From: Haloferax mucosum ATCC BAA-1512
Lineage (GTDB): Archaea; Halobacteriota; Halobacteria; Halobacteriales; Haloferacaceae
Direction: 5' to 3'
Assembly: GCF_000337815.1 (NCBI RefSeq)
Contig: NZ_AOLN01000018.1
Coordinates: forward strand, 310,001-374,000
Length of the DNA: 64,000 bases
The notes under the pieces were generated by a model, which searched no databases, was not told where the DNA came from, and worked only from the letters and a program-made list of their open reading frames with translations. The number at the start of each line of letters is the position of its first letter. Positions within the stretch are counted from its first letter, which is position 1. A program made the translations under genes and the position numbers. Positions 8,377-17,887 of the stretch are shown here, one piece after another.

Positions 8377-10485
8377 ATGACGCTTCCCGACGCGGACCGC
8401 GACCTCGTCGTCGCCGAACTCGGTAGAGACCCGACGCCGGCCGAGGAGATACTCTTCGAAAACCTCTGGAGTGAACACTGCGCCTACCGGTCGTCCCGAC
8501 CGCTCTTGTCGGCGTTCGACTCGGACGGCGAGCAGGTCGTCATCGGTCCCGGTGACGACGCCGCAGTCGTCGCCGTAGACGACGACACGTACATCACGCT
8601 TGGTATCGAGAGCCACAACCACCCGTCGTACGTGGACCCCTACGACGGCGCGGCCACGGGCGTCGGCGGCATCGTCCGCGACACCCTCTCGATGGGCGCG
8701 TATCCCATCGCCCTCGCCGACTGTCTCTACTTCGGTGATTTCGACCGCGAGCACTCGCGGTATCTCCTCGACGGCGTCGTCGAGGGCATCGCCGACTACG
8801 GTAACGCCATCGGCGTCCCGACGGTCACGGGCGCGACCGCCTTCCACGAGAAGTACGAAGGAAATCCCCTCGTCAACGTCGCCTGCGTCGGCCTGCTCTC
8901 GGCCGACCGCCTCGTCACCGCCGAAGCACAAAAAGCCGGGAACAAACTCGTCCTCGTCGGCAGTTCGACCGGCCGGGACGGTCTCGGCGGCGCGTCCTTC
9001 GCCAGCGAAGACCTCGCCGAAGACGCCGAAACCGAAGACCGCCCGGCCGTACAGGTCGGCGACCCGTACACGGAGAAACTCCTCATCGAGTGCAACGAGG
9101 CGCTCATCGACGAGGGTCTCGTCGAGTCCGCCCGCGACCTCGGTGCCGCCGGTCTCGGTGGTGCATCCTCCGAACTCGTCGCCAAGGGCGGCTTCGGCGC
9201 GCGAATCGACCTGAACGCGGTCCACCAGCGCGAACCCGACATGAACGCCTTCGAGATTCTCCTCTCGGAGTCCCAAGAGCGCATGTGCTACGAGGTCGCG
9301 CCGGAGAACGTCGAGCGCGTGCAGGAAATCGCCGACAAGTTCGACCTCGGAAGCGAAGTCATCGGCGATGTCGCCGAGGGCAATTACGTCTGTACGTTCG
9401 ACGGCGAGACCGTCGTTGACGTGCCACCGGAGTTCCTCGCCGAGGGCGCGCCGATGAACGACCTCACCGCGACCGACCCCGAACCCGCCGAACGCGACCT
9501 CCCCGACGCGGACCTCGCCGAAGCGTTCGAAGCGGTCGTCGCCGACCCCAATACGGCCTCGAAGCGCTGGGTCTACCGCCAGTACGACCACGAAGTCGGC
9601 CTGCGGACCGTCCGCCGCCCCGGCGACGACGCCGCGCTCCTCGACGTCCCCGAAGCGGACACGAAACTCGCGTTTACCGCCGGTTCCGACCCTAACTGGA
9701 CGAATGCGGCCCCCTACGACGGTGCCCGCGCGGTTGCCCTCGAAAACGCGACCAACCTCGCCACGAAGGGCGCGACGCCCCTCGCAACCGTCGATTGCCT
9801 GAACGGCGGCAACCCCGAAAAGCCCGGCGTGTACGGCGGCTTCAAGGGTATCGTAGACGGACTCGCCGACATGTGCCGGGCGCTTTCGGTGCCGGTCGTC
9901 GGCGGCAACGTCTCCCTCTACAACGACTCCGTCTCCGGGCCGATTCCGCCGACGCCAACGCTCGCAATGGTCGGCGAAGCGGCCGGCCGGTCGCCCGGTC
10001 TATCGCTTACGGGCGAGGGCGACCTGTTCGTCGTCGGCACCGCGGGCGACGCGCTCGGCGGCTCGACGTTCCTCGCAAACGCAGGCGGCACGGACGCGTT
10101 CCCGGCGCTTCCCGACGCCGAAGACGCCGCGACGGCGGTCGAAACGATTCGAAGCGTCGCCGCCGCCGACTCGACGCTCGCCGCTCACGACGTGAGCCAC
10201 GGCGGTCTCGCGGTCGCGCTGGCCGAGATGGTCACCGACGAAGTGGGTGCCGACGTCGCGGCCGACGACCTCGTTTCGTTCTTCGACGAAACGCCCGGCC
10301 GTGTCGTCGTCGAAACGACCGACGAAGACGCACTGCGCGACCTCGCGGGCGACGTGCCAGTCATCGAACTCGGGACGACGACCGACGATGCGACGCTCTC
10401 TGTCTCCGTCGGCGACGACGACCTCGCCTACGGTGTGGGCGACATCGCCGACCTCCGCGACGTTCTCACCCGCGAACTGGACTGA
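8377..10485 (+). CDS. purL: Phosphoribosylformylglycinamidine synthase subunit PurL
   Basis: PurL is the synthetase subunit of FGAM synthase, converting FGAR to FGAM in purine biosynthesis with PurQ and PurS. The 702-residue length is that of the small, multi-subunit PurL. Visible features are the N-terminal [13 protein letters not shown] motif, the ATP-site GPGDDAAVV and [20 protein letters not shown], and the second AIRS-like half with [11 protein letters not shown] and [17 protein letters not shown]-like GGTTTACA lies about 28 bases before the ATG, implying a leaderless message. A T6 run 50 bases after the stop may terminate it. purQ and purS are not in the window. Confidence 0.96.
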   Translation: MTLPDADRDLVVAELGRDPTPAEEILFENLWSEHCAYRSSRPLLSAFDSDGEQVVIGPGDDAAVVAVDDDTYITLGIESHNHPSYVDPYDGAATGVGGIVRDTLSMGAYPIALADCLYFGDFDREHSRYLLDGVVEGIADYGNAIGVPTVTGATAFHEKYEGNPLVNVACVGLLSADRLVTAEAQKAGNKLVLVGSSTGRDGLGGASFASEDLAEDAETEDRPAVQVGDPYTEKLLIECNEALIDEGLVESARDLGAAGLGGASSELVAKGGFGARIDLNAVHQREPDMNAFEILLSESQERMCYEVAPENVERVQEIADKFDLGSEVIGDVAEGNYVCTFDGETVVDVPPEFLAEGAPMNDLTATDPEPAERDLPDADLAEAFEAVVADPNTASKRWVYRQYDHEVGLRTVRRPGDDAALLDVPEADTKLAFTAGSDPNWTNAAPYDGARAVALENATNLATKGATPLATVDCLNGGNPEKPGVYGGFKGIVDGLADMCRALSVPVVGGNVSLYNDSVSGPIPPTPTLAMVGEAAGRSPGLSLTGEGDLFVVGTAGDALGGSTFLANAGGTDAFPALPDAEDAATAVETIRSVAAADSTLAAHDVSHGGLAVALAEMVTDEVGADVAADDLVSFFDETPGRVVVETTDEDALRDLAGDVPVIELGTTTDDATLSVSVGDDDLAYGVGDIADLRDVLTRELD

Positions 10486-10534
10486 CTCACTCCCGCGACG
10501 GCCGCACCCGCAACGCACCTCGCTCCCCGCTCGC

Positions 10535-10540
10535 TTTTTT
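10535..10540 (+). terminator. Probable T-run terminator after purL
   Basis: A run of six T residues in a GC-rich setting, 50 bases after the purL stop. Oligo-T stretches are the usual termination signal in archaea; no hairpin is needed. Support is by position and composition only. Confidence 0.45.
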
Positions 10541-10637
10541 GGCTCGTTCGCACCGATAGCGGTGACTATCGAAGAGAGAACTGAGACCTAAAAAACGGGC
10601 GTTCGAGTATATCCGGAGAGCGTCGTCGGTTGTAGGC

Positions 10638-10811
10638 CTATGCGAGAAAGAGCGGCAGGCCGAACGTGACGGCGAGGCCGACGGCGAGGACGACGATGCC
10701 GGTCGTGACCTGTCCCATACTGAACTCCTGCATCGGAGACGTGACTCGTCCGCTCTCGTCTGCGTGGTGGTCGTCGTGGCCGTGGTCGCCCGCGTGGTGG
10801 TCGTCGCTCAT
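10638..10811 (-). CDS. Small histidine-rich single-span membrane protein (DUF7550-like)
   Basis: A 57-residue protein. The N-terminal 20 residues are packed with His and Asp (DDHHAGDHGHDDHHADE), followed by a conserved-looking VTSPMQEFSM segment and one hydrophobic span (VTTGIVVLAVGLAVTFGLPL) at the C-terminus. The His-rich head would be cytoplasmic or external depending on orientation and could bind metal ions (inference). The start at 10811 has GTTTTTGTACC 27 bases upstream on the reverse strand. I believe it belongs to the haloarchaeal family DUF7550, but that is from memory. Function unknown. Confidence 0.75.
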   Translation of the reverse strand: MSDDHHAGDHGHDDHHADESGRVTSPMQEFSMGQVTTGIVVLAVGLAVTFGLPLFLA

Positions 10812-10949
10812 ACGCGACGCGACGGGTTCGCGGTACAAAAACGCACCTAACCGTCGTCCTCGTGAATCACACGGCAAGCTGAGGTTCGTCACTGGCGGCG
10901 AGCGAGGATTTCTCACCAGTGGCGAACCGAGTCCCCCACTGCCCGGTCG

Positions 10950-11573
10950 TCACACGCTCGGTTCCGAGCCGAGCGACGACATCTCGAAGTGCGGGTCTTC
11001 GACGCGCCGACCGGTTAGCGTCGCCTCTCGAACCGCGGGGTCTGCATTCGGGCTGGAACGAACGCGAAGGGTAGAAACCTCGCCGACGACGGCCCGAATC
11101 CCGGTTTCGACCGCCTCACGAATGTCGTCAGCGACGACGAGCGAAACCGACTCGAACCGGCAGTCGTCAGCCGGCCCGAGTTCCGAAACGACATCGCTGT
11201 CGGCCGACTGGAGTTCGATTCGGAACTCCCACGGTGTGACGAGAAACGTGCGACGTTCGTTTTCCGTCACGGACCAGCCGCGCTCTGTCGCCCGCGAAAC
11301 GACGGCCGGGAGGTCGGCGACGACGACGCCGAGGTGGTCGAACGCGACGTGCGGCCCGGGCGTCAGCGTCACGTCCACTGCGCCGCCGCGGTTCGTCTGC
11401 AACCGGAGTCGAAAGCCGTCGGGGACCGCGTCGGCCGGCGACAGCGCGCGCGAGTCGCCATCGACCGAGCCGAACCGCGCGACCGGGTCGATTCCGTGGA
11501 GTTCGAGCGCCGTCGCCGCGGTATCCACGTCGGGAACGTGGTAATGGAGGTGGAATATCTCGGGAGCGTGCAC
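10950..11573 (-). CDS. VOC-superfamily (glyoxalase-like) protein
   Basis: A 207-residue protein with two vicinal-oxygen-chelate-like modules. The first begins at FHLHYHVPDVDTAATAL and the second is marked by FDHLGVVVADLPAVV. A beta-strand-rich end carries TPWEFRIELQ. Metal ligands are partly recognisable (His in FDHLGVVV and Glu in the IELQ strand), but substrate is unknown; it could be a dioxygenase, isomerase or binding protein. The start is GTG at 11573, with GTTAATACG 28 bases upstream on the reverse strand. The C-terminal 60 residues are less typical of the family. Confidence 0.7.
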   Translation of the reverse strand: MHAPEIFHLHYHVPDVDTAATALELHGIDPVARFGSVDGDSRALSPADAVPDGFRLRLQTNRGGAVDVTLTPGPHVAFDHLGVVVADLPAVVSRATERGWSVTENERRTFLVTPWEFRIELQSADSDVVSELGPADDCRFESVSLVVADDIREAVETGIRAVVGEVSTLRVRSSPNADPAVREATLTGRRVEDPHFEMSSLGSEPSV

Positions 11574-11732
11574 GGCGTAGTAACGCCCTGCCCGACGTAT
11601 TAACTCTCAGTTCGCGGCGCGTTCGGTTCTCGCGGGACACCGTGTGGTCCAATCGGAGACATCGCGCTTTGTTTCGGCGTCTGCCGTAGTCGAAACGGTG
11701 AAACGGCTCTTGCGCCAACGGTTCAGTAGCGA

Positions 11733-12545
11733 ATGCTCACGAAGCGCATTATCCCCTGTATCGACGTTGACCTCGACGAGGACGGAAATCCGGCCGTCTA
11801 CACCGGGGTCAACTTCGAGGACCTGACGTACACGGGCGACCCGGTCGAGATGGCCAAACTGTACAACGAGGCGGGCGCAGACGAGTTCGTCTTCCTCGAT
11901 ATCACGGCCTCCGCGGACGGCCGCGAGACGATGCTCGACACCGTCTCGAAAGTCGCAGACGAGGTATTCATCCCGCTGACCGTCGGCGGCGGTATCCGCA
12001 CCCGCGACGACATCAAAGAGACGCTCCGCGCCGGGGCCGACAAAGTCTCTATCAACACCGCGGCACTGGAGAATCCCTCGCTCATCGAAGCGGGAGCACG
12101 CTCGTTCGGAAGCCAGTGCATCGTCATCTCGGTTGACGCCCGCCGCCGCTACGACGAGGCAGGCGAGTACTACGCCGAAGTCGATGGCGAGTCCTGCTGG
12201 TTCGAGTGCACCGTCAAAGGCGGCCGCGAGGGAACCGGCGTCGATGTCGTCGAATGGTCCCGCGAGGCCGAGTCCCGCGGTGCCGGCGAACTCTTTATCA
12301 ACTCTATCGACACTGACGGGACGAAAGACGGCTACGATATCCCGCTGACGAAAGCCGTCTGTGACAACGTTTCGACGCCCGTCATCGCCTCTTCGGGGTG
12401 CGGCGGTCCCGAAGACATGTACGAGGTCTTCACCGACGCCGGTGCCGACGCCGGTCTCGCGGCCTCTATTTTCCACTTCGACGAGTACTCGATTCAGGAC
12501 GTCAAACAGTATCTCGACGACCGCGACGTGCCGGTTCGGCTGTAA
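11733..12545 (+). CDS. hisF: Imidazole glycerol phosphate synthase cyclase subunit HisF
   Basis: HisF uses ammonia from HisH to turn PRFAR into imidazole glycerol phosphate and AICAR in histidine biosynthesis. The 270-residue (beta-alpha)8 barrel begins [16 protein letters not shown], with the catalytic Asp in CIDVD. The second catalytic Asp lies in [10 protein letters not shown]. Phosphate-binding loops [10 protein letters not shown] and [11 protein letters not shown] are intact. The C-terminal residues RDVPVRL are typical. The gene stands alone here: hisH and hisA are not adjacent, as expected for haloarchaea, where his genes are scattered. Confidence 0.96.
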   Translation: MLTKRIIPCIDVDLDEDGNPAVYTGVNFEDLTYTGDPVEMAKLYNEAGADEFVFLDITASADGRETMLDTVSKVADEVFIPLTVGGGIRTRDDIKETLRAGADKVSINTAALENPSLIEAGARSFGSQCIVISVDARRRYDEAGEYYAEVDGESCWFECTVKGGREGTGVDVVEWSREAESRGAGELFINSIDTDGTKDGYDIPLTKAVCDNVSTPVIASSGCGGPEDMYEVFTDAGADAGLAASIFHFDEYSIQDVKQYLDDRDVPVRL

Positions 12546-12547
12546 CC

Positions 12548-12629
12548 GACCGGGTCGCCAATACCGATTAACGACCGGCCCACTCACACGGATCGACGAC
12601 TGAGTCGCAAACACCGATAGACGGCCGGG
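12548..12629 (+). repeat. Two-copy degenerate repeat after hisF
   Basis: A 31-base segment starting at 12548 recurs at 12599-12629 with about 23 matching positions; both contain the core CACCGAT/TACCGAT and a GACCGG/GGCCGG end. It starts within three bases of the hisF stop. Confidence 0.45.
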
Positions 12630-12748
12630 TCGTCCACGCCGGCGGTCGGTTCGCCTACGCAGACACGCCACTCGCCCGCCGCGGTCGTGCGCCTCTCACG
12701 CAGTCGGAACCTACCTTCACCTCGTCAGACGACGAACTTCGGGCCGCT

Positions 12749-13348
12749 ATGAGTGACGACGAGTCTTGGCTCTCGGCCCTCCGACGGCACCGCGAACAGA
12801 AGGACCGCTATTTGGCGACGGACCAACACTCGCCGATTCCAGCCGACCAGCGCGAGGCGTTCGACGGCTTGGCGTACTTCGACCCTGACCCGGACCTCCG
12901 GTTCGAACTCGCCCTCGAAGAGTACGACGACCCTGAGACGATTACCATTGGCACCACGACAGACGGAGAGCGCGACTACCTCGTCTGGGGGCGCTTCGAG
13001 TTCGACCTCGACGGGGAGACGTACTCGCTCGACGCCTACCGCGCGACTCCCGACGAGGACCGTCTGTGGGTTCCCTTCCGCGACGAGACGAACACGACCG
13101 AAACCTACGGTGCCGGTCGGTATCTCGACCTCGACGCCGCCGACAGAGCGGACGACGGCCGATGGATAGTCGATTTCAACTACGCGTACAACCCGTTTTG
13201 TGCGTACTCGCCCCGGTACGAGTGCCCGCTCGTGCCGGTGGAAAACTGGCTCCAGACCCGCATCGAAGCCGGTGAGATGGATTACGACGGACCCGGTGGA
13301 GATGGGGGAAACGGCTCGAACGCCCACGGGCACGGTCACGCCGACTAA
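12749..13348 (+). CDS. DUF1684 family protein
   Basis: A 199-residue protein matching the DUF1684 pattern: N-terminal WLSALRRHREQKD, a central beta-rich part containing GRYLDL and the family hallmark NPFCAYSPRYECPLVPVENW near residue 155-175. The tail (DGPGGDGGNGSNAHGHGHAD) is glycine/histidine-rich and probably disordered. Biochemical function of the family is not established. The protein has no signal peptide and should be cytoplasmic. It lies between hisF and the convergent rpo11 gene and appears monocistronic. Confidence 0.86.
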   Translation: MSDDESWLSALRRHREQKDRYLATDQHSPIPADQREAFDGLAYFDPDPDLRFELALEEYDDPETITIGTTTDGERDYLVWGRFEFDLDGETYSLDAYRATPDEDRLWVPFRDETNTTETYGAGRYLDLDAADRADDGRWIVDFNYAYNPFCAYSPRYECPLVPVENWLQTRIEAGEMDYDGPGGDGGNGSNAHGHGHAD

Positions 13349-13468
13349 GCGACGACGCGGCGCTGTGAGGGTAAAGGGGAGGCAAAACTGCGAGTCGGTG
13401 AGAGTCGCCGAAAAAGGAGAAGTATCACTTGCCGGCCGAGAACGTAACGAGAGGTTCGCAGATGCAGA

Positions 13469-13759
13469 TTACGCGTCGATACCGGCTTCGTAGGCCGACG
13501 TGATGTCGTCGGCGGTGGTCTGTACGCCGCGGGCGGCCTCGGCGAGGGCGTCGAGGGGGTCAACGCCGGATTCGGTCTTGATAGAGAGCACCGGGTCCGT
13601 CTGCCCGCCGGACTGTTCGGGGTTCACGTCGTAGGTTGCCGCCGTGACGCTTTCTGTTTCGAGGAGTTCACCCTTCAGCACGTTCATGAAGGTGTGGTCC
13701 TCGCCGCCGATTTCGATGCGGAGTTCCTCGTCGGTCTTGTCGATGACCCGCAGTTCCAT
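13469..13759 (-). CDS. rpoL: DNA-directed RNA polymerase subunit L (Rpo11)
   Basis: Rpo11 heterodimerises with Rpo3 to form the RNA polymerase assembly platform, the equivalent of the bacterial alpha dimer. The 96-residue protein has the Rpb11/AC19 signature: GEDHTFMNVLKGELLE at about 20-35, then VTAATYDVNPEQSGGQTDPV, and a C-terminal amphipathic helix DALAEAARGVQT. GTTAAAAC lies about 29 bases before the start on the reverse strand, overlapping the end of the upstream MBL gene, so rpoL can have its own promoter. Confidence 0.94.
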   Translation of the reverse strand: MELRVIDKTDEELRIEIGGEDHTFMNVLKGELLETESVTAATYDVNPEQSGGQTDPVLSIKTESGVDPLDALAEAARGVQTTADDITSAYEAGIDA

Positions 13760-13785
13760 GGCTCTCCGTTCCCTCCAGCGGCGTT

Positions 13786-14772
13786 TTAACGTTTCGTCTC
13801 GGGTACAGGGACGAGTTCGTCCACGTCGATGTCATCGACGGTGGTTGCGTACTCGGTTCCGTCGCGTTCGACGACACCCTCGGCGGCGAGGTGGTCGAGG
13901 TGAGCGAACGCCTCTCCCGGCCCGTGGAGGATGTGGATGTTCGAGAGGTCGCCGAAGAGGTGGGCGCTCACGGTCCACGCGTCTGCCGGGCCGTGTTCGT
14001 TGAGCACCGAAAGGACGCGCCGGGTTCTGTCGCGGTGGTGTTCGGCGATCGCGCGCGCCCGTGCCGCCGGGTCGTCGATTGGGTCGCGGTGGCCGGGCCA
14101 CACGCGGTCGAACCCTCGGTCGGCCAGGCGGGCGAGGCTGTCGAGATAGGTTTCGAGCGGGCGGTCAACGCGGAGGTCCGCACCGCCGACGTTCGGGGTG
14201 TACTTCGGGAGAATCACGTCGCCGACGAACGCTTCGCGGCCGTCGGAGGCGTCGAACGAGAAGGCGCTCAAGCCGGCGGCGTGACCGGGGAGGTGGACGA
14301 CTTCGAGTTCGCCGTCACCTGCGGTGATTCGGTCGCCGTCTTCGACCGGCGTGACATCGACGCGCTCGCCTTGGAGTTCGTCGTGGCCGTCGAGAAACGA
14401 GGTCAGTTCGTCGAGCGGGCCGTCGGGAATCCCCCACTCCTCGAAGCGGCGCTCGCGGATATCGCGTTCCGCGGCGACTGCATCCGGGTCTCCGGAGACG
14501 ATACCGGCGTCGGCCGCGTGGACGTAGACCGATGCGTCGCTTTCGGCTTGTAGTTCGCCCGCCAGTCCGGTGTGGTCTGCGTGCCAGTGCGTGAGGACGA
14601 TTGCATCGAGGTCCGCGATTTCGTACCCGACCGCGTCGAGACCGCCTCGAACGTCCCGCCGAACCGACGCCGTTGCGACGCCGACATCGACGAGTGTCGG
14701 GCGGTCGCCGGGGATGAGATAGGCGTTGTTCCGGCCTTCGAAGACGGTGTTTCCGAGCCGAATTCGTTCCAT
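13786..14772 (-). CDS. Metallo-beta-lactamase-fold hydrolase
   Basis: A 328-residue MBL-fold protein with the two-metal motif HWHADH at 62-67, then HLPGHAAG, FVGDVILP and WPGHRDPI supplying the remaining metal ligands. The C-terminal 90 residues (from AIAEHHRDRTRRVLSVL) form a winged-helix-like region, as in LACTB2 and glyoxalase-II-like hydrolases. It could be a thioesterase or an endoribonuclease-like enzyme; substrate is unknown. The reading frame is open for 44 more codons upstream, but the ATG at 14772 starts the recognisable fold. It runs towards rpoL with a 26-base gap. Confidence 0.87.
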   Translation of the reverse strand: MERIRLGNTVFEGRNNAYLIPGDRPTLVDVGVATASVRRDVRGGLDAVGYEIADLDAIVLTHWHADHTGLAGELQAESDASVYVHAADAGIVSGDPDAVAAERDIRERRFEEWGIPDGPLDELTSFLDGHDELQGERVDVTPVEDGDRITAGDGELEVVHLPGHAAGLSAFSFDASDGREAFVGDVILPKYTPNVGGADLRVDRPLETYLDSLARLADRGFDRVWPGHRDPIDDPAARARAIAEHHRDRTRRVLSVLNEHGPADAWTVSAHLFGDLSNIHILHGPGEAFAHLDHLAAEGVVERDGTEYATTVDDIDVDELVPVPETKR

Positions 14773-14909
14773 GCGGCCACCTGGCCGTCGAGGTTCATGA
14801 TTATTCCGAAGCGACCCGACTACCTCTCTCACGTCGGACACCGCACACGGGTGTCGGCCGAGTCGCCCGGTACATTCAAAACCCGCCGTTACATCGAATC
14901 GCACGTCGA

Positions 14910-16034
14910 ATGCCGGTGGACTTCTACGAACTTCTCGGGGTCGAACGCGACGCCGAGACGAGTGAAATCAAGCAAGCCTTTCGTCAGAAGGCACGGGAAT
15001 ATCATCCCGACGTCAACGACGACGAACGAGCACCGGCGCAGTTCACCGCAATCAGGAAGGCCTACGAAATCCTCACCGACGAGACCGAACGCGCCGACTA
15101 CGACCGAATGGGCCACGGAAAGTACGTCGAAACGCGACTCGACGGCCTGACGAAGTTCAAATTCCCTGGACAGGCCGGGACGGGAGACGGTACCGACGAC
15201 GAGTCGAGCGGGCGGTCGTCGGCTCGCTCTTCCGGGTCGGATCGGTCGTCGTCTTCATCGCGGTCGTCTCAGGCCACCGAATCGTCGTCTCGGCGGTCGT
15301 CACGACGACGGTCGTCGAATCGCTCGTCGCGGACGGCTTCGTCCCGAAGTTCGTCGTCTCGTTCGTCCGCGTCTTCGGGGACTTCGTCCTCGCGGTCATC
15401 CTCATCTCGAAGTTCGTCCTCGCGGAGCGCGTCGTCGGCAACGACGTCGTCCCGCGGGACCTCACAGAGCGCCCGCGGCTCGGGAACTGGCGGCACGACC
15501 GGTCGGTTCGAACGCGAATCGAGGGCGTCTCAATCCGCGTCCGCGGCGAAACGAGAGTCGAGAAATCCGCTCTGGTACGGGTGGGCGCTGTCGCTCCTCT
15601 CGCTTCTGGTCTACGCCGGCGGGTTCGGCTGGCATCTCGTCGGTCCCGGTTCGTCGTTCCTGTCGGCGCTCGCGTCGATTGAGATGTCGGCACCGACACA
15701 GACGCTTTTCGCGTCGTCGGCGCTCTCGCTTCCGACCACCGACGCGCTCCAAGTCGCAGTTTCGTCGTCGCCGACGACGCTCGTTTTGCCGGTCGCATCA
15801 GTTCTCCTCGCAACCTCGCTTCTCGCCGTCATCGCCCGGTTCGGTCACACGTGGACGACGTGGCTCTACGCGGTGGCCGCCGTCGTGCCGGCGGCGATTA
15901 TCGCCGCAGGAGCGCTTGGATACGGTCGCCCCGTCGCCGTTGACCTCGTCGGACTCGTGGTCTGTCCACTCGTCGGCGCTGGTGGCTTCGTCATCGACGC
16001 CGGCCGCTATCTGTTTGCGTCGCGGTCCCGGTAG
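14910..16034 (+). CDS. J-domain protein with Ser/Arg-rich linker and C-terminal membrane helices
   Basis: Residues 1-70 are a complete J domain with HPD at 32-34, which would stimulate the ATPase of DnaK/Hsp70. The zinc and substrate-binding domains of true DnaJ are absent. Residues 98-190 form a low-complexity tract of Ser and Arg, strikingly basic in an acidic proteome. The last 150 residues hold about four membrane segments (beginning LWYGWALSLLSLLVYAGGF). It therefore looks like a membrane-anchored co-chaperone with a long flexible linker. CATTCAAAACC, 28-37 bases before the ATG, is the likely promoter box. Its Hsp70 partner is not in the window. Confidence 0.85.
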   Translation: MPVDFYELLGVERDAETSEIKQAFRQKAREYHPDVNDDERAPAQFTAIRKAYEILTDETERADYDRMGHGKYVETRLDGLTKFKFPGQAGTGDGTDDESSGRSSARSSGSDRSSSSSRSSQATESSSRRSSRRRSSNRSSRTASSRSSSSRSSASSGTSSSRSSSSRSSSSRSASSATTSSRGTSQSARGSGTGGTTGRFERESRASQSASAAKRESRNPLWYGWALSLLSLLVYAGGFGWHLVGPGSSFLSALASIEMSAPTQTLFASSALSLPTTDALQVAVSSSPTTLVLPVASVLLATSLLAVIARFGHTWTTWLYAVAAVVPAAIIAAGALGYGRPVAVDLVGLVVCPLVGAGGFVIDAGRYLFASRSR

Positions 16035-16591
16035 CGCCACCACGGCCGACTGCCGACCGAATGCGACGCGGTCTCTACATTGCCGACCACGGTCTCGACA
16101 TACGGGGAGTGGTCTCGGCATGCGAATAGCGGCTCTGGCCTTTCGGACCGCAGTCTCTGCGTGGATACCATCGACCCGTGTTCGTGACTCGACTGTTGCC
16201 CGTGCGACACCGCAACGGTAGTAACGGCGACACCGAGCTGTCGCTCTGGAATGGAGTAAGAGCGGGGACCGCGGCCGAGCGCGAGTCCCCGGACTGACCA
16301 AGCCACTGCGAGGAGCACCAGTCTCACAGTTGCCTGACGCGCCCGGCGGAAATGAATCGAACCACGCGCGTCAACACCACGTTGGATGCTTGTTGTAAAA
16401 AGTCCTTTGTTCTCGCCAATTAGAACCATGGCATCCAGAACCACTGGATAAATATGGTCTTATGTGATGCATTTAGCCCCATTTACTGAACAAACAGTAA
16501 CCCTAATGGTTCTTACTGGACGAACGAACGGCAGAATCGTGAAGAATTCAGAGAATCGAACGGCTACGGTCGAATACGGCCGAAAAAAGCG
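16035..16591. other. 557-base intergenic region with repeats and an AT-rich stretch
   Basis: No gene recognised. The first 140 bases hold a degenerate tandem repeat. From about 16380 to 16570 the sequence is AT-rich, contains a TATA-like ATAAATAT near 16449 and an inverted pair AGAACCAT / ATGGTTCT. Short frames there have no recognisable product. It may be a decayed mobile or intergenic remnant; I see no transposase fragment. Confidence 0.4.
16070..16170 (+). repeat. Degenerate ~21-base tandem repeat after the J-protein gene
   Basis: GTCTC cores recur at about 16071, 16092, 16112 and 16153, with a variant GCTCT between the last two, giving a period of 20-21 bases. Units are diverged outside the core. 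Confidence 0.5.
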
Positions 16592-17218
16592 CTATCTGAC
16601 CAGATACGGGTCAGCTCCGGGCATGAACCGACCAAGGTCGGATTCGCGCCGGAAGTCGGTCGATTGGAGTTCCAACAGACCGGCCACGAGGTCGTCGTGG
16701 TCGTCGTCGTGCCACTCCACCGGAGCCTTGATAGGCATCACGAGGAAGCCACTGCCGCGGAGTTCTGTGCCGTGGAGGTCCTCCATGTCGATGTCCGTCT
16801 TCCAGCCGACTGACGTGTAGTTGTCCAGGACGTGTTTCGTCGCCACCGCACCGACCGGGAGCAATACGTGGGCCGCAATCGCGCGGAGTTCCGCGTCGAA
16901 AAAGCGCTCCATATCGGTGTAGTCGGCGGCCGTCGGGGTCCCGTCCGGCACGCACATGTGGAGATACGAAAAGAACGTTCGGTTCACTGTCGGTTCGTCG
17001 CCCGTCGTCTCCAAGAGACCCGCCGCTTCGAGTGCCGTCTGGAAGCCGAGGTTCGCGTCACCGGTAAAGGGGACGCCGGTTTCGACGCCGCCGTGGACGC
17101 CGGGGTGGTCGCCGATGACGTGAAAATCGGCGTTCGCGTCGCCGTATCCGGGGACGAACCGGTCACACGACGGTCGCATGTCGAACGGGTTTCTCGTGCG
17201 GTCGGTTACGTTCCTCAC
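16592..17218 (-). CDS. Uracil-DNA-glycosylase-family protein
   Basis: A 208-residue member of the UDG superfamily. Visible features are FHVIGDHPGVHGGVETGVPF, corresponding to the motif-A water-activating loop region, and LLPVGAVATKHVL resembling the LLLVGxxA core strand of family 4/5 enzymes. The usual motif-B HPS/HP loop is replaced by MPIKAPVEWHDDDHDD near the C-terminus, so catalytic activity on uracil is uncertain. FeS-cluster cysteines of family 4 are not present in the usual pattern. TTCTTTATCGG 27 bases upstream of the ATG on the reverse strand supports the start. Confidence 0.72.
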   Translation of the reverse strand: MRNVTDRTRNPFDMRPSCDRFVPGYGDANADFHVIGDHPGVHGGVETGVPFTGDANLGFQTALEAAGLLETTGDEPTVNRTFFSYLHMCVPDGTPTAADYTDMERFFDAELRAIAAHVLLPVGAVATKHVLDNYTSVGWKTDIDMEDLHGTELRGSGFLVMPIKAPVEWHDDDHDDLVAGLLELQSTDFRRESDLGRFMPGADPYLVR

Positions 17219-17305
17219 GCTACGCTCTGGGTCGTCTGCCGATAAAGAACACGTGGTTCGGGCCGAAATTATACACGAACAACCATTATCGTCCGGATAT
17301 TCGAC

Positions 17306-17779
17306 TCAGAGTTCGACGCCCGATGGGATGAGACTCTGGCCGCGAAGCAGGGTCCCATCCCCGTCGTAGACGAGGAACGTCGATTTCTCGAAGGTCGCAA
17401 AGTGCTCGCCTTCGATGGACACATCCACGCGGTAGCGCCCGTTGATGTCGTCGGCGGTTCGGCCGTACTCCCGGGCCGCACCGATGAATTCGAGAACGTC
17501 CTCCGCGCGGGCATTGAGTTCCAGCACGTAGTCGCCGGTCAGTCGGTCCGTCACGCTCACGACACCCCGCGCATCGGGTTCGTCGATGGCGCTTTGGAGT
17601 CGGAAGGTGACGTCCAACTCCTCGGCGGCGAGAACCTCGCCACCGGGGGCCGTAAAGCGCGCTCGAAGTTCTTCGGGAGGGCCGTAGAAGTCGATAGAGA
17701 CCGTCGGTTGGCGAGGCTCGTCGTTGTCCTCGTACCAATCGACGTCACGTACGTCGAGTTCGAAGTAGTCACGCCGCAT
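17306..17779 (-). CDS. Conserved haloarchaeal protein (DUF5793-like)
   Basis: A 157-residue soluble protein beginning MRRDYFELDVRDVDWYED, with a beta-rich pattern (TVSIDFYGPPEELRARF, RYRVDVSIEGEHF, STFLVYDGDGTLLRGQSL). I recall this as DUF5793; no biochemical function is known to me. A GGGAGGT sequence lies 6-12 bases before the ATG and GTTAATACG about 30 bases before it, so this message probably has a short leader with a ribosome-binding site. It is divergent from the neighbouring membrane protein gene at 17888. Confidence 0.72.
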   Translation of the reverse strand: MRRDYFELDVRDVDWYEDNDEPRQPTVSIDFYGPPEELRARFTAPGGEVLAAEELDVTFRLQSAIDEPDARGVVSVTDRLTGDYVLELNARAEDVLEFIGAAREYGRTADDINGRYRVDVSIEGEHFATFEKSTFLVYDGDGTLLRGQSLIPSGVEL

Positions 17780-17887
17780 TCCGTACCTCCCGTTGTACTG
17801 CGCTACGTATTAACGTGACGCCCCTTCGACCCCCAGTTTACGAGTTCCGTCGGTAGTTTTTACCCGTCTCCCTGTGCCGATTACGGC

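Noticed and set aside
16380-16590. Insertion-sequence remnant in the AT-rich gap
   Set aside because: Only one 8-base inverted pair and lower G+C are seen; no transposase fragment or target duplication could be identified.
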